Under the pieces are notes generated by a model. It was not told where the DNA came from. It saw only the letters and a list, made by a program, of their open reading frames with translations, and did no database searches. This document shows, piece by piece, positions 9,805 to 19,696 of a DNA stretch of 64,000 nt. The stretch covers positions 1 through 64,000 of the forward strand of contig JAFYAI010000144.1 of NCBI GenBank assembly GCA_017540815.1, in the 5' to 3' direction. Position 1 is the stretch's first letter, and each line of letters begins with the position of its first letter. The stretch comes from Spirochaetales bacterium (GTDB lineage: Bacteria; Spirochaetota; GWE2-31-10; MWDO01). A program made the translations under genes and the position numbers.

Positions 9805-9839
9805 TATTATTCCTTATATTTTATCAATAAAACAATCAC

Positions 9840-10310
9840 TTATTCTGCTTTTGCTTCCTGACATTCACACAATACTACAGCTTTACCGCCGGCTTTCTCG
9901 ATTTTTTCTTTAGCACTCTTAGAGAAAACATCTGCTTTAACTTCGAGCTTCTTGGTCAGATCACCGATACCCAAGATCTTAATGCCTTTCTTACCGGAGA
10001 TCTTAACACCTGCAGCAGCCAAAGCATCACGATCTATAACAGCACCATTTTCAAATGCGTCAAGCATGTACAGATTTACTTCATTATACTCTTTCTTAAA
10101 TCGAGCATTCTTAAAGCCTCTCTTAGGCAATCGTCTGAACAATGGAGTCTGTCCACCTTCAAATCCCGGTCGTGTACCGCCGCCTTTTCGAGCATTCTGT
10201 CCTTTGTGACCTTTACCTGCAGTTTTACCTGTGCCTGAACCGGGTCCTCGGCCTATTCTTTTTGTATTTTTCTTACAACCGTAAGGTCGTTTCAACATTT
10301 CAACTGACAT
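9840..10310 (-). CDS. rplO: Ribosomal protein L15
   Basis: 156 residues starting from the ATG at 10310; a GTG immediately before it is also in frame, but the AAGGGG site spaces better to the ATG. The conserved glycine-rich N-terminal part ('RIGRGPGSGTGKTAGKGHKG', 'RPGFEGGQTPLFRRLPKRGF') is complete. It is a late-assembling protein of the 50S subunit. The C-terminal third is lysine-rich and ends 'ECQEAKAE'. Confidence 0.96.
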   Translation of the reverse strand: MSVEMLKRPYGCKKNTKRIGRGPGSGTGKTAGKGHKGQNARKGGGTRPGFEGGQTPLFRRLPKRGFKNARFKKEYNEVNLYMLDAFENGAVIDRDALAAAGVKISGKKGIKILGIGDLTKKLEVKADVFSKSAKEKIEKAGGKAVVLCECQEAKAE

Positions 10311-10332
10311 CACAATCCCCTTAAATACATTC

Positions 10333-10512
10333 TTATTCAGTTACTTGAACTAAATGTTTAACCTTAAATATCATTCCACGAACTACAGGTGTATCATCGA
10401 ATTCCCGCTCTGCATTAATTCTTCTGAGTCCCAATGCGGTCAGCGTGTTTCTCTGATCCTGAAGTATTCCGTATTTAGATTTAATTAATTTAACTTTAAT
10501 CTTTTTTGCCAT
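10333..10512 (-). CDS. rpmD: Ribosomal protein L30
   Basis: 59 residues from the ATG at 10512. An in-frame TTG six bases upstream would lie almost on the AGGGG ribosome site, so I reject it. It contains 'KVKLIKSKYGILQDQRNTL' and 'VRGMIFKVKHLVQVTE', the standard bacterial L30 pattern, between rpsE and rplO. Confidence 0.95.
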   Translation of the reverse strand: MAKKIKVKLIKSKYGILQDQRNTLTALGLRRINAEREFDDTPVVRGMIFKVKHLVQVTE

Positions 10513-10527
10513 TTCCAATACCCCTTA

Positions 10528-11079
10528 TCAGAACAAATCCGCCATTTTCTTGCCGCGTCTAGCAGCAACATCTTTGATGTTTCTCAGTGACTGCAAGCCA
10601 AGAATAGTAGCCTTTGTTACATTTACCTGATTCTTAGACCCCAACACCTTTGCAAGCACATCTGTTACACCTACAGAATCCATAATCGATCGAACAGCAC
10701 CACCGGCAATAACACCTGTACCAGGAGCAGCAGGTCGAATAATAACTTTCGATCCTTTGAACTCACCGATAATTTCATGCGGAACTGTTTTCTTCTTTGT
10801 AAGATATATCTTCTGCATATTCTTCTTTGCATTCTGCGAAGCCTTAGAGATCGCATCAGAAACCTCATTAGCCTTACCAAAACCAATTCCGATTCTTCCG
10901 TCTTTATCGCCTACAGCAACAAGAACAGAGAAACTAAATCGGCGACCACCTTTTACAACTTTTGCAACACGGCGAGTCTTGATAATAGTCTCTTCAAGCT
11001 GTGCCTCTACTGCACCCTCGTCAGCCTGCATATTTACCGAATTAAAATCTTTATCTGTATTTTTTTCTAAATCAGCCAT
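10528..11079 (-). CDS. rpsE: Ribosomal protein S5
   Basis: 183 residues starting at MADLEK (ATG at 11079), preceded by GAGAGGA; an upstream in-frame start has no ribosome site. An acidic, poorly conserved N-terminal extension of about 35 residues precedes the dsRBD-like S5 domain ('VAKVVKGGRRFSFSVLVAVG') and the C-terminal domain ('GAVRSIMDSVGVTDVLAKVL'). S5 helps decoding accuracy and lies near the mRNA entry. Confidence 0.96.
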   Translation of the reverse strand: MADLEKNTDKDFNSVNMQADEGAVEAQLEETIIKTRRVAKVVKGGRRFSFSVLVAVGDKDGRIGIGFGKANEVSDAISKASQNAKKNMQKIYLTKKKTVPHEIIGEFKGSKVIIRPAAPGTGVIAGGAVRSIMDSVGVTDVLAKVLGSKNQVNVTKATILGLQSLRNIKDVAARRGKKMADLF

Positions 11080-11099
11080 TGTATCCTCTCGCACCATCT

Positions 11100-11465
11100 T
11101 TAAAACTTCAAACCAGCATCACGAGCAGCATCAGCCAATGCCTGAATCTTACCCGTATATAAGTAGCCATTTCTATCGAATACAACTGATGTTATATTCT
11201 TATCGAGCAGTTTCTTTGCTATATCTGCACCGACTTTTGCTACAACTTCTTTATTAAGCTTTGTTTCTTTCTTGCCTTTAAACAGTGCAAGACTCGACGA
11301 TGCAGCAAGTGTCTCACCTTTTACATCATCAATAGCCTGTACATATATATATTTATTGCTTCGGAATACTGACAGCCGCGGTTTATCAGCCGTGCCGTTT
11401 AATTTTTTGCCAACTCTCTTTTTTCTTTTGAGCTGTCTCTCATTAACCCAATTAGTCTTAAACAT
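11100..11465 (-). CDS. rplR: Ribosomal protein L18
   Basis: 121 residues. It binds 5S rRNA together with L5. Typical '[20 protein letters not shown]' and '[20 protein letters not shown]' stretches near the N- and C-terminal ends. Position between rplF and rpsE is standard. Confidence 0.97.
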   Translation of the reverse strand: MFKTNWVNERQLKRKKRVGKKLNGTADKPRLSVFRSNKYIYVQAIDDVKGETLAASSSLALFKGKKETKLNKEVVAKVGADIAKKLLDKNITSVVFDRNGYLYTGKIQALADAARDAGLKF

Positions 11466-11501
11466 ACTATCTCCAAAATTTTAATACTAAACAATACCAG
11501 C

Positions 11502-12044
11502 TTATTTCTTGGCAGCTTTACCGGCTTTGCGGCGAATTCTTTCATCCGCATACTTAACACCCTTGCCCTTGTACGGTTCAGGCGGTCGGTACTTCCGAAT
11601 CTGCGATGACACATGCCCTACGAGCTCTTTATCAATGCCTGACACAGTGAGTTTCACACCTTCTTCTACAGCGATCTTAATGCCGGCAGGTATTGGATAT
11701 TTAACATCATGTGAAAATCCCAAATTCAGAACAAGATCCTGTCCTGCGACAGCAGCCTTGTAACCTGTACCAACTATCTCCAACTTCTTCTCATAGCCTT
11801 TGGAGACACCGATCACCATATTATTTATCAGGACACGATATAACCCATGAGCAGCTTTTGTCTCTTTCAGATCATTAGCTCTCTCTACGATAACTTTGTT
11901 ATCTTCGACCTTTGCTGTAATATCGGAATTTGCAATATCCAATGACAGCTTGCCTTTAGAGCCTTCCACATCAATATGACTTCCGGCGATCTTTACCTGA
12001 ACACCGTCCGCTAACACTATCGGTAATTTACCTATTCTAGACAT
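11502..12044 (-). CDS. rplF: Ribosomal protein L6
   Basis: 180 residues, two L6 domains, ending with 'RKYRPPEPYKGKGVKYADE' and a basic tail, as in other bacteria. It sits near the sarcin-ricin loop and the factor-binding site. It is the first gene after an unusually long (105-base) gap in the spc segment, and that gap carries a consensus promoter. Confidence 0.97.
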   Translation of the reverse strand: MSRIGKLPIVLADGVQVKIAGSHIDVEGSKGKLSLDIANSDITAKVEDNKVIVERANDLKETKAAHGLYRVLINNMVIGVSKGYEKKLEIVGTGYKAAVAGQDLVLNLGFSHDVKYPIPAGIKIAVEEGVKLTVSGIDKELVGHVSSQIRKYRPPEPYKGKGVKYADERIRRKAGKAAKK

Positions 12045-12115
12045 GTATTTCCATCCTTATTTTTCTTATTTTACAGTCTAAATCTGTTAAAATCGTGACA
12101 TTTTTTATTTTAATG

Positions 12116-12144
12116 TTTATACTATATTTTTCTCAATTTGTCAA
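12116..12144 (-). promoter_or_regulatory. Internal promoter of the spc segment, before rplF
   Basis: On the minus strand, TTGACA at 12139-12144 and TATAAA at 12116-12121 with exactly 17 bases between. It lies in the only long AT-rich gap between genes of the ribosomal cluster (12045-12149), 70 bases before the rplF start. It would give rplF through rplQ an extra transcript. Confidence 0.6.
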
Positions 12145-12149
12145 TATTT

Positions 12150-12548
12150 TTACCAAACGGTACACAATATTTCACCGCCGATTTTCTTTTCAATGGCTTT
12201 TCTGCCTGTTGTGATACCTGCGGAGGTTGAAACAATAACTGTTCCTGTTCCGTTGTACAATCGAGGCATATCTTTGTAACCTTTGTAAATTCGTCGGCCC
12301 GGCTTGCTGATTCGCATAATACCGTCAATAACTGACTTGCCGCCCTCATCGTATTTCAGGAAAATTCGAGTCCATTGTTTTTCGTCTTCTACGATCTTTC
12401 TGAAATTTTTAATGTAGCCCTCATTCTTGAGAATTTTGATAATCTCAACTTTCTCCTTAGAAGGGATTACATCTACATACTCGTGACGAGCAGTAATTGC
12501 GTTCTTTATCTTTGCAAGCATATCGCCAATAATATCATGACTAGCCAT
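12150..12548 (-). CDS. rpsH: Ribosomal protein S8
   Basis: 132 residues. It binds the central domain of 16S rRNA and in other bacteria represses the spc operon. It begins 'SHDIIGDMLAKIKNAITARH' and ends with the conserved 'STSAGITTGRKAIEKKIGGE' and 'ILCTVW'. Its stop codon abuts the internal promoter region. Confidence 0.97.
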   Translation of the reverse strand: MASHDIIGDMLAKIKNAITARHEYVDVIPSKEKVEIIKILKNEGYIKNFRKIVEDEKQWTRIFLKYDEGGKSVIDGIMRISKPGRRIYKGYKDMPRLYNGTGTVIVSTSAGITTGRKAIEKKIGGEILCTVW

Positions 12549-12575
12549 TTGCAGCTCCTTTTTTATCTGTTATAC

Positions 12576-12761
12576 TTACCATGAAGATTTTACAACACCC
12601 GGGATCTGACCCTCACCGGCGAGTTTGCGGAAACAAATACGACACATATCGAATTTTCGCAAATAACCTCGAGGTCTGCCGCAAATTGCACATCGATTAT
12701 TAGTTCTAATCTTAAACTTCGGTGTCTTGCGATATTTTTCAATCATTGCTTTTCTTGCCAT
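12576..12761 (-). CDS. rpsN: Ribosomal protein S14, zinc-binding (type Z)
   Basis: 61 residues, the short zinc-ribbon form: two CxxC pairs ('[20 protein letters not shown]'), then '[18 protein letters not shown]'. It sits between rplE and rpsH as usual. The zinc-binding form is the common one outside proteobacteria. Confidence 0.97.
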   Translation of the reverse strand: MARKAMIEKYRKTPKFKIRTNNRCAICGRPRGYLRKFDMCRICFRKLAGEGQIPGVVKSSW

Positions 12762-12769
12762 ACTAACTC

Positions 12770-13309
12770 CTATCTTTTAACAAAAGGCATATTAAACATC
12801 TGAAGCAGCTTCTTTGCCTCTTCATCAGTCTGTGCTGTTGTAACAAAATTGATATTCAAACCCTTTATATCGTCAATCTTCTCAAAATTTACTTCCGGGA
12901 AAATCAAATGCTCTTTGATACCCATTGAGAAATTGCCACGACCGTCAAATCCTGAAGCCTTAACACCTCGGAAGTCCTTTACTCGAGGCAAAGATACATT
13001 GATGAGTCGATCAAGGAACTCATACATTCTATCTCCGCGAAGAGTAACCATACAGCCGATCTCCATGCCTTCTCGCAGTTTAAATCCGGCGATAGACTTC
13101 TTAGCTCGTGTCTTAACGGCTCTCTGACCTGCGATCTGAGTGAGTTCCTCAGCTGCTGTCTCCAATTTTTTCTTATCCTGAATGGCTGCACCAACACCCA
13201 TACTTAATGTGATTTTGGACAGTTTCGGCACCATCATGACATTGCTGTAATTCTTTTTTAATTCATTAAAAATCTTAGTTTTATATAAAGTTTTTAACCT
13301 TGGTTCCAT
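12770..13309 (-). CDS. rplE: Ribosomal protein L5
   Basis: 179 residues. It binds 5S rRNA and contacts P-site tRNA. It has '[20 protein letters not shown]', '[20 protein letters not shown]' and '[18 protein letters not shown]'. TTAGGAG precedes the ATG at a proper distance. Confidence 0.97.
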   Translation of the reverse strand: MEPRLKTLYKTKIFNELKKNYSNVMMVPKLSKITLSMGVGAAIQDKKKLETAAEELTQIAGQRAVKTRAKKSIAGFKLREGMEIGCMVTLRGDRMYEFLDRLINVSLPRVKDFRGVKASGFDGRGNFSMGIKEHLIFPEVNFEKIDDIKGLNINFVTTAQTDEEAKKLLQMFNMPFVKR

Positions 13310-13341
13310 AATGTCTCCTAAACAAACACAAATACCGGCTC

Positions 13342-13668
13342 TTAGTTAATCTCAGCCTTGCATTTTTTGCAGACTCGTACTTTCTTGCCGTCTTTGATAA
13401 GAAATCCAACTCGTGTAGCTTCCTTACACTTCGGACATACAAGCATTACATTGGAGATATCCATGTATGCTTCTACATCTTTAATCCCGCCCTGCTCATT
13501 CTGATTGCGCCGTCGAATTGTCTTACGAACAACGTTCATACCTTCTACTACAACGCGGCCTTTTTCTCGGTCTACAGATACAATTTTACCGGTATTGACA
13601 GCTTTTGAAACATCCTTTCCTGCAATAACTTTAACAGTATCACCTTTTTTAAGTTTATTATATTTCAT
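13342..13668 (-). CDS. rplX: Ribosomal protein L24
   Basis: 108 residues. The N-terminal KOW motif begins '[20 protein letters not shown]'; the C-terminus carries a CxxC...CxxC zinc-ribbon-like pair ('[13 protein letters not shown]', '[10 protein letters not shown]'), found in L24 of many bacteria. It initiates 50S assembly. GGAG lies 8 bases before the ATG. Confidence 0.97.
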   Translation of the reverse strand: MKYNKLKKGDTVKVIAGKDVSKAVNTGKIVSVDREKGRVVVEGMNVVRKTIRRRNQNEQGGIKDVEAYMDISNVMLVCPKCKEATRVGFLIKDGKKVRVCKKCKAEIN

Positions 13669-13685
13669 TGCTTCACTCCACTTAC

Positions 13686-14054
13686 TTAAAGAACTTCCGG
13701 AGCAAGAGAAACAATCTTCATGTAATCTTTCTCTCGAAGCTCTCTGGCTACAGGTCCAAATACACGTGTTCCTTTTGGATTCTTGTTTGCATCGATAATA
13801 ACAACTGCGTTATCATCAAACTTGATATAAGAACCATCCTCGCGTCTGTACTCTCTTGCTATTCGGACGATTACACCCTTAAGAATAGCACCCTTCTTTA
13901 CAGGTCCGTTAGGGATAACATCTCTTGCAGAAACAACAATAATATCTCCTATGGACGCGTATCTTCTTTTTGAACCGCCGATAACTTTGATACATTTAAC
14001 AAGTTTTGCACCGCTGTTATCTGCAACTTTCAGAATTGACTCTTGCTGAATCAT
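13686..14054 (-). CDS. rplN: Ribosomal protein L14
   Basis: 122 residues, the invariant bacterial length. It starts '[20 protein letters not shown]' and ends with the conserved '[16 protein letters not shown]'. It forms an intersubunit bridge and is the docking site of the silencing factor RsfS, whose gene is also in this window (59857..60258). Confidence 0.98.
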   Translation of the reverse strand: MIQQESILKVADNSGAKLVKCIKVIGGSKRRYASIGDIIVVSARDVIPNGPVKKGAILKGVIVRIAREYRREDGSYIKFDDNAVVIIDANKNPKGTRVFGPVARELREKDYMKIVSLAPEVL

Positions 14055-14069
14055 TGCTATGCCCCCTAC

Positions 14070-14333
14070 TTACTTAACCTTGCTTACGATCTCTACGACT
14101 TTCCAGCATTTATCCTTACTGATAGGCCGTGTAGACTCTATACGAACAGTATCGCCTTTCTTGCACTCATTATTCTCATCATGAGCCTTGAAGTTCTTGC
14201 TCTTTTTAATGTACTTTTTGTACAAAGGATGCAGAACATGATACTGAACATTAACAACTACTGTCTTGTCCATCTTATCGCTTTTAACGATACCAATCAT
14301 CGATTTAATAATTTTATTAGCTGTATCACTCAT
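14070..14333 (-). CDS. rpsQ: Ribosomal protein S17
   Basis: 87 residues. OB-fold 30S protein: '[20 protein letters not shown]', '[20 protein letters not shown]'. Three bases separate it from rpmC upstream, and GGAG precedes the ATG. Confidence 0.96.
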   Translation of the reverse strand: MSDTANKIIKSMIGIVKSDKMDKTVVVNVQYHVLHPLYKKYIKKSKNFKAHDENNECKKGDTVRIESTRPISKDKCWKVVEIVSKVK

Positions 14334-14335
14334 TA

Positions 14336-14560
14336 TTATTTCTCCGAACCTTTAATTTCACCGTAAATTTCCTGCAGTTTTTTCTCATGAATATAAGTCT
14401 TGATTCTGGCAATTTGTCGTCGCAGCTCACGAATCTGAATAGGATTCTCAACAACACTAACAACTTTTTTGAACTGTATGTCTTTCAAAGTCTTCTTTGC
14501 CTTATCCAATTCATTTGAAAGCTCTTCAATAGACTTTTCTTTTAACTCATTTTTTTTCAT
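14336..14560 (-). CDS. rpmC: Ribosomal protein L29
   Basis: 74 residues from the ATG at 14560 (AAGGA seven bases upstream); a TTG two codons earlier is less likely. It is a two-helix protein near the exit tunnel, with '[20 protein letters not shown]' and '[20 protein letters not shown]' visible. It lies between rplP and rpsQ as usual. Confidence 0.95.
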   Translation of the reverse strand: MKKNELKEKSIEELSNELDKAKKTLKDIQFKKVVSVVENPIQIRELRRQIARIKTYIHEKKLQEIYGEIKGSEK

Positions 14561-14584
14561 ATCCAAATCCTTCAGACCTTATTG

Positions 14585-14998
14585 TTATAATGTCTCGCGT
14601 TTTACCAACTTCGTTGCGATCGGCAGTTTCTGCCCCGCCAGCCAAAATGCCTGCTGAGCAACTTCTTCCGGCACACCGGAGATCTCAAAGAGGATCTTAC
14701 CGGGCAGAACTTTAGCAACATAATACTCAACATTACCTTTACCATTACCCTGTCGAGTTTCTGCCGGTTTCTTTGTATACGGCACATCAGGGAATACAGT
14801 AATCCAAATATTACCCTGTCTCTTAAGCGTTCTTGTAATAGTTCGACGAGTAGCCTCAATCTGTCTGTTAGTAATCAGTTTCGGCTCAAGTGCCATCAAA
14901 CCATAATCACCAAAAACAACTTTATTTCCGCGATGAGCTTCGCCTTTGAATCTCCATCGCTGCAGCTTCCTATATTTCATTCTTTTTGGCATTAACAT
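14585..14998 (-). CDS. rplP: Ribosomal protein L16
   Basis: 137 residues. Conserved N-terminus '[20 protein letters not shown]' and '[20 protein letters not shown]'. It is needed for the peptidyl-transferase centre and A-site tRNA placement. Confidence 0.97.
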   Translation of the reverse strand: MLMPKRMKYRKLQRWRFKGEAHRGNKVVFGDYGLMALEPKLITNRQIEATRRTITRTLKRQGNIWITVFPDVPYTKKPAETRQGNGKGNVEYYVAKVLPGKILFEISGVPEEVAQQAFWLAGQKLPIATKLVKRETL

Positions 14999-15040
14999 AA
15001 TCTTACTCCGTGTCTATAAATAACCAATATTTACTGTATT

Positions 15041-15775
15041 TTACTCGTCACCTTTTTTACCGGCAATCTTCTTCTGCTTCTTTACAAGCTGACCGGCATC
15101 TTCTTTAACATCTTTCTTCAAGATTTCCTTAGTGAAGACCCAAACCTTGATACCGATAATACCATAAGTTGTATTAGCAACTGTATAAGCATAATCAATA
15201 TCTGCTCTCAATGTCTGCAGAGGAATTCGACCTTCCCGATACCACTCAGTTCGAGCCATATCAGCACCGCCCAATCGACCGGCACACTGGATCTTGATAC
15301 CGCTTACACCACCTTTCTTCGCATCAGAGATAGCTTTCTTCATAGCTCTTCTGAACGGAATGCGGGCAGCAATCTGCTTTGCGATATTCTGAGCAATCAG
15401 CATTGCATTAGACTCAGGCTTCTTAAGATCTTTGATCTTAATATCGATCTTAGCCGATGTAACTTTGCTGATAAGCTTAGTCAGTTCCTGAATATTCTTA
15501 CCTTCCTGACCGATAACTATACCCGGACGGGAAGAATTGATATATACAGTCAATCTATCCGGCTTTCGATAAATCTCTACCTTAGAAATCTCAGCAGCGA
15601 TCTTTTTGCCTTTCTTGCCGTCATCATTGCTGTAATTGAAATCCATTACGATTTTCTTAATCTTAAGATCCTCATGCAGTGCTTTTGCATAATTCTTCTT
15701 ATCGATGAACCAAACCGAATCCCAATTCTTATTTACGCCTACTCTAAATCCGATAGGATTAACTTTCTGTCCCAT
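15041..15775 (-). CDS. rpsC: Ribosomal protein S3
   Basis: 244 residues. Begins 'MGQKVNPIGFRVGVNKNWDS'; contains the KH domain 'PGIVIGQEGKNIQELTKLIS' and the C-terminal domain 'GRLGGADMARTEWYREGRIP'. It lies at the mRNA entry pore. Its start codon overlaps the rplV stop by one base (TAATG), so translation is probably coupled. The tail is lysine-rich. Confidence 0.98.
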   Translation of the reverse strand: MGQKVNPIGFRVGVNKNWDSVWFIDKKNYAKALHEDLKIKKIVMDFNYSNDDGKKGKKIAAEISKVEIYRKPDRLTVYINSSRPGIVIGQEGKNIQELTKLISKVTSAKIDIKIKDLKKPESNAMLIAQNIAKQIAARIPFRRAMKKAISDAKKGGVSGIKIQCAGRLGGADMARTEWYREGRIPLQTLRADIDYAYTVANTTYGIIGIKVWVFTKEILKKDVKEDAGQLVKKQKKIAGKKGDE

Positions 15776-16122
15776 TACTTGTCTCCTTCTGCATCAGTCA
15801 CTTCTACCATAATATGGCAGCTTCGTTTTAAGATTTTCGACGCACGTCCTTTAGAAATCGGATGATACCTCTTCATTGTAGGACCACCATCAACAAGAAC
15901 ATTAGATACAACCAAACTCTCCTCAGAAGCAGAACTGTTTGTATTCAAATAATTAGACCGTGCACTGTGAACGAGTTTCTTAAGAATATCAGCACTCTTG
16001 TTTGTCATACACATAAGATATGCTTCAGCATCAGTTACATTCTTATTCTTAATCTCATTTGCTATTCTTCGCACCTTATACGGTGAGATTCTAATATACT
16101 TCGCTTTTGCAACAGCAACCAT
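15775..16122 (-). CDS. rplV: Ribosomal protein L22
   Basis: 115 residues. 'AKYIRISPYKVRRIANEIKN' at the start and 'PTMKRYHPISKGRASKILKR' in the beta-hairpin that lines the exit tunnel. Position between rpsS and rpsC is standard. Confidence 0.97.
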   Translation of the reverse strand: MVAVAKAKYIRISPYKVRRIANEIKNKNVTDAEAYLMCMTNKSADILKKLVHSARSNYLNTNSSASEESLVVSNVLVDGGPTMKRYHPISKGRASKILKRSCHIMVEVTDAEGDK

Positions 16123-16132
16123 AATTCACCCC

Positions 16133-16411
16133 TTAACCTTTTGCTTTCTTCTCAGAACCAGAGTGACCTCTGAATGTTCTGGTCGGCGAAAACTCACCGA
16201 GTTTATGACCTACAAGGTTTTCAGTAACATAAACAGGAATAAACTTTTTTCCGTTATATACATTAATCGTCAAACCAACCATTTCAGGAAAAACCGTTGA
16301 TCGTCTTGACCATGTATTGATTGTTTTCTTGCCCGTTCCGTTCTTTATATCAAGAACTTTCTTATACAAGTGCTTGTCAATAAACGGACCTTTCTTAATA
16401 CTTCTTGACAT
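16133..16411 (-). CDS. rpsS: Ribosomal protein S19
   Basis: 92 residues. '[20 protein letters not shown]', '[20 protein letters not shown]' and '[15 protein letters not shown]' are diagnostic. 30S head protein partnering with S13. Confidence 0.98.
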   Translation of the reverse strand: MSRSIKKGPFIDKHLYKKVLDIKNGTGKKTINTWSRRSTVFPEMVGLTINVYNGKKFIPVYVTENLVGHKLGEFSPTRTFRGHSGSEKKAKG

Positions 16412-16429
16412 TCGTATCTCCTTATTATA

Positions 16430-17257
16430 TTACTTCTTTCTTCTTCGCAGTATCTGACTTGTTGAAGGTTTCTTCTTGTGTCGAGTCTTGAAACCTTTTG
16501 TCGGCTGACCCCAAGGAGAAACAGGATGTCGTCCACCCTTATTCTTACCTTCACCACCACCATGCGGGTGATCTACAGGGTTCATTGTAGTTCCTCGAAC
16601 TGTAGGCCTGATACCTTTGTATCGTGACTTACCGGCTTTACCAAGGTGAACTTTTGCATAGTCAAGATTACCAACCTGACCGATCGTAGCCAAGCAGTTT
16701 TCGTTGATATATCTCAACTCACCGGATGGCATCTTCATAATAGCTTTGCCATTCTCAAAACCTGAGATCTGAGCAAAAGAACCTGCAGACCTTGCGATCT
16801 GAGCACCGTTCCCCGGAGTCATCTCAATGTTATGAACAATAGTACCTACAGGAATATCCTTAAGTTTCTTAGCATTACCAATCTCGATCTTAGCACTGTC
16901 ACCTGATCGCAGAATCGAACCAACTTCCAGATTATCCGGAGCAACGATATATCGCTTCTCACCATCAGCATAACTGAGCAGTGCTATATTAGCACTTCGG
17001 TTAGGATCGTATTCGATCGAAACAACCTTAGCATCAATATCAAACTTATCTCGTTTAAAATCAATCGCTCTAAGTTTTCTCTTATGACCGCCACCTTTAT
17101 GTCTCGTGGTAATAAAACCGGATCGTGATCTACCACAGCCAGCTTTCTTGCCTTTTGTAAGAGATTTCAATGGCTTATCAACCGTAATCTCATCAAATGT
17201 AAGAACCGTCATATTTCTCAAACTTGGTGTAGACGGCTTAAATCTTCGTATACCCAT
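16430..17257 (-). CDS. rplB: Ribosomal protein L2
   Basis: 275 residues, full length. '[20 protein letters not shown]' in the N-terminal part and the peptidyl-transferase-proximal '[20 protein letters not shown]' near the C-terminus, including the invariant His of the HPHGGG motif. It ends 'QILRRRKK'. Confidence 0.98.
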   Translation of the reverse strand: MGIRRFKPSTPSLRNMTVLTFDEITVDKPLKSLTKGKKAGCGRSRSGFITTRHKGGGHKRKLRAIDFKRDKFDIDAKVVSIEYDPNRSANIALLSYADGEKRYIVAPDNLEVGSILRSGDSAKIEIGNAKKLKDIPVGTIVHNIEMTPGNGAQIARSAGSFAQISGFENGKAIMKMPSGELRYINENCLATIGQVGNLDYAKVHLGKAGKSRYKGIRPTVRGTTMNPVDHPHGGGEGKNKGGRHPVSPWGQPTKGFKTRHKKKPSTSQILRRRKK

Positions 17258-17268
17258 TTTTTAACCCC

Positions 17269-17556
17269 TTAAACGCCTTCAAAAATACCGATTTTATCAC
17301 CTTTTTTCAAAGTGATAATTGCTTTCTTCTTAGAAGCAGTCGTTCCGATCTTATATCGAACTCTTTTTTTCTTGCCTTTGCAGTTGATTACATTTACGCT
17401 CAACGGCTTAACATTGAACATCTTCTCAACAGCACGAGCGATTGTAATCTTATCAGCATCTTTATTTACTATAAACACATACTTATTCTCTTTTTCACGA
17501 AGAGTAGTAGTTTTCTCCGTAATCATCGGTCTAATTAAAACTTCATCTAACTCCAT
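17269..17556 (-). CDS. rplW: Ribosomal protein L23
   Basis: 95 residues. 'VLIRPMITEKTTTLREKENK', 'VEKMFNVKPLSVNVINCKGK'. It surrounds the exit tunnel and docks trigger factor and SRP. Confidence 0.96.
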   Translation of the reverse strand: MELDEVLIRPMITEKTTTLREKENKYVFIVNKDADKITIARAVEKMFNVKPLSVNVINCKGKKKRVRYKIGTTASKKKAIITLKKGDKIGIFEGV

Positions 17557-17571
17557 CTGCTACCCCCACAA

Positions 17572-18213
17572 TTAATCTTTTATCTTCAGATTGTCATTAA
17601 TTCTCATCAATGACTCTTCTGTCACAACTACTTTTTCAGAATAATACAAGTCATGAGCATTCAATCTGTCGCAGTTAAGATTTTTTACCCACGGAATATT
17701 CTTTGATGCGATATATACATTGTTTTCTTTCTCATTAAGGATAAGAGAAATCCGATCCGAAATGATTTTCTTCTCGATAAGCGGATTAATCGCAGTCAAG
17801 AACTCTTTTGTCTTTGCATTCTCAAGCGGAATCTTATCCAAGATTACCAGATTGCTGTCGAGCAACTTCTGAGAAAAGATAGATCTATAAGCCAACTTCT
17901 TAATTTTCTTAGGCAGCTTATATGAGAAATCTCTCGGCTTTGGACCGAATGCAACACCACCGCCTGTCCATACAGGATTACGCTTAGTACCTACACGAGC
18001 ACGACCTGTACCTTTCTGCTTCCACGGCTTAGTTCCTGAACCGGCAACCTCAGCCTTCGTCTTAACTGATGATGTCCCCTGTCTTCTGTTAGCCAACTCA
18101 TTCTTTATAGCTTCGTAAATAGAAGATTTGTTAGGCTTCAGTGCGAACACTTCATCATCGAGTTCTATATCTTTTACTTTATTACCTTTAATGTCTATAA
18201 CTGTAGCTTTCAT
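17572..18213 (-). CDS. rplD: Ribosomal protein L4
   Basis: 213 residues. The tunnel-lining loop 'RQGTSSVKTKAEVAGSGTKP' and 'GTGRARVGTKRNPVWTGGGV' is present, followed by the globular domain. In enteric bacteria L4 autoregulates the S10 operon; the equivalent leader was not recognised here. Confidence 0.97.
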   Translation of the reverse strand: MKATVIDIKGNKVKDIELDDEVFALKPNKSSIYEAIKNELANRRQGTSSVKTKAEVAGSGTKPWKQKGTGRARVGTKRNPVWTGGGVAFGPKPRDFSYKLPKKIKKLAYRSIFSQKLLDSNLVILDKIPLENAKTKEFLTAINPLIEKKIISDRISLILNEKENNVYIASKNIPWVKNLNCDRLNAHDLYYSEKVVVTEESLMRINDNLKIKD

Positions 18214-18248
18214 AAATCAAACCCTTTGTCGTTTTTTAATACCAACAT

Positions 18249-18878
18249 TTATTTACTTTTCTTCTTTGCTTTATTAACATAAACCAAAGAATTATTAGGT
18301 CCGGGAACAGCCCCTTTCACAAGAACAACATTCTTTTCTTTATCAACTGCAACCAACTGAAGATTAAGAACAGTTACATTGTCACCGCCCATTCTGCCGG
18401 CTCTTTTCAAACCCTTGAAGACCCTTGAAGGATAAGAACACTGTCCTGTAGAACCGTTCTGTCGGTGAAACTTAGAACCGTGAGTCTCACGACCACCACC
18501 GAAGTTCCAGCGCTTCATAACACCCTGAAAACCTTTACCTTTGCTTACACCGGCGACATCAACAAATTTAACACCATCCAACAGTTCAAGACCTACAGAA
18601 TCACCGATCTTGTAAGCATCGGCATTATCCACACGAAATTCTTTCAGATATTTCTTCGGAGCAACACCTTCTTTAAACTGTCCGGCATAGCACTTAGATG
18701 CTTTACCCTCTCTCTCATCTTCATATCCGAGTACAACTGATGTATATCCGTCTCGGTCTGCATTTTTAATATTAACGATTGAATTATTTTCAATCTGTAT
18801 TACTGTCGTCGGAATAATCACACCGTCATCAGAGAAGATCTGTGTCATTCCGATTTTCTTTCCTATCAAACCCAACAT
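18249..18878 (-). CDS. rplC: Ribosomal protein L3
   Basis: 209 residues. It begins 'MLGLIGKKIGMTQIFSDDGV' and carries 'GVSKGKGFQGVMKRWNFGGG' and 'GRMGGDNVTVLNLQLVAVD'. It is an early 50S assembly protein reaching the peptidyl-transferase centre. Confidence 0.98.
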   Translation of the reverse strand: MLGLIGKKIGMTQIFSDDGVIIPTTVIQIENNSIVNIKNADRDGYTSVVLGYEDEREGKASKCYAGQFKEGVAPKKYLKEFRVDNADAYKIGDSVGLELLDGVKFVDVAGVSKGKGFQGVMKRWNFGGGRETHGSKFHRQNGSTGQCSYPSRVFKGLKRAGRMGGDNVTVLNLQLVAVDKEKNVVLVKGAVPGPNNSLVYVNKAKKKSK

Positions 18879-18934
18879 ATTTTACCCTTATTATAGAATT
18901 TACTTTTTGTGTCTTAAACTAAAACACTTTCCCC

Positions 18935-19243
18935 TTACATATTCTTGATATCGACATCCACTCCGGCTGCAAGTTCCAGTTTCATCAGTGACTCCAATGT
19001 TCCTTCTACCGGCTCAATATCAATAAGTCTCTTGTGAGTTCTCATCTCGAACTGCTCTCGTGATTTAATGTTCACATTTACAGCTCGAAGGACAGTAAAC
19101 TTATTTATCTTTGTTGGTAGAGGAATAGGACCGGAAAATTTTGCATTCGTCTTCTTAACCGCAGCCACTATCGACTTGGCAGCCTGGTCAACCAACTCAA
19201 TATCAAAACCTCGTAATCGAACCCTAATCTTATTCATTGCCAT
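18935..19243 (-). CDS. rpsJ: Ribosomal protein S10
   Basis: 102 residues from the ATG at 19243 ([19 protein letters not shown]). AAGGA lies about 7 bases upstream; the frame stays open further upstream, but that would cross the promoter. The motif '[20 protein letters not shown]' is conserved. It is the first gene of the 28-gene S10-spc-alpha operon. S10 (NusE) also takes part in antitermination. Confidence 0.97.
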   Translation of the reverse strand: MAMNKIRVRLRGFDIELVDQAAKSIVAAVKKTNAKFSGPIPLPTKINKFTVLRAVNVNIKSREQFEMRTHKRLIDIEPVEGTLESLMKLELAAGVDVDIKNM

Positions 19244-19334
19244 TTTGCTTATCCTTTTACATAGATATTTTTTCGTTAGTTTATATTCACAGCACACTTT
19301 ACGAATGTGCAAACAAATCTGTAAAGTATGTGCT

Positions 19335-19363
19335 ATTATAGCATATTTATAAAAAAAAATCAA
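19335..19363 (-). promoter_or_regulatory. Promoter of the S10-spc-alpha operon
   Basis: On the minus strand, TTGATT at 19358-19363 and a perfect TATAAT at 19335-19340, separated by 17 bases, in a very AT-rich setting. The start site would lie near 19328, giving a leader of about 85 bases before rpsJ. Confidence 0.85.
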
Positions 19364-19696
19364 TTATTTTTTGCCGTTTTACAGAAAATATATGCAAAAA
19401 TTAATGCAATAATTGCCTATACTTCCATACTTAACACACAAAAGCACATTCAAGGCGTGTTTCAAAGCCTTTTTTCATCATAAATTCGCTGCTAATAGTG
19501 CAAAAACGAATTTACTTCATGCTTTTCCGCATTATTGCGGCTGCTCTGATACGAAAGCGAATTTTTTTGAGAATATTTATATCTGAGGGTATATCAATAA
19601 CACCCGTCATAAAATATTTATTCAGAATACTTGCAGTAGACACCGCACTTATTTTGAATAAACACTTACACATCCGCTCTAATGTATCATATAAAT

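Noticed and set aside
19292-19333. S10-leader hairpin for L4 autoregulation
   Set aside because: The inverted repeat spans the predicted start site, so only part would be in the RNA; it does not match a known S10 leader.
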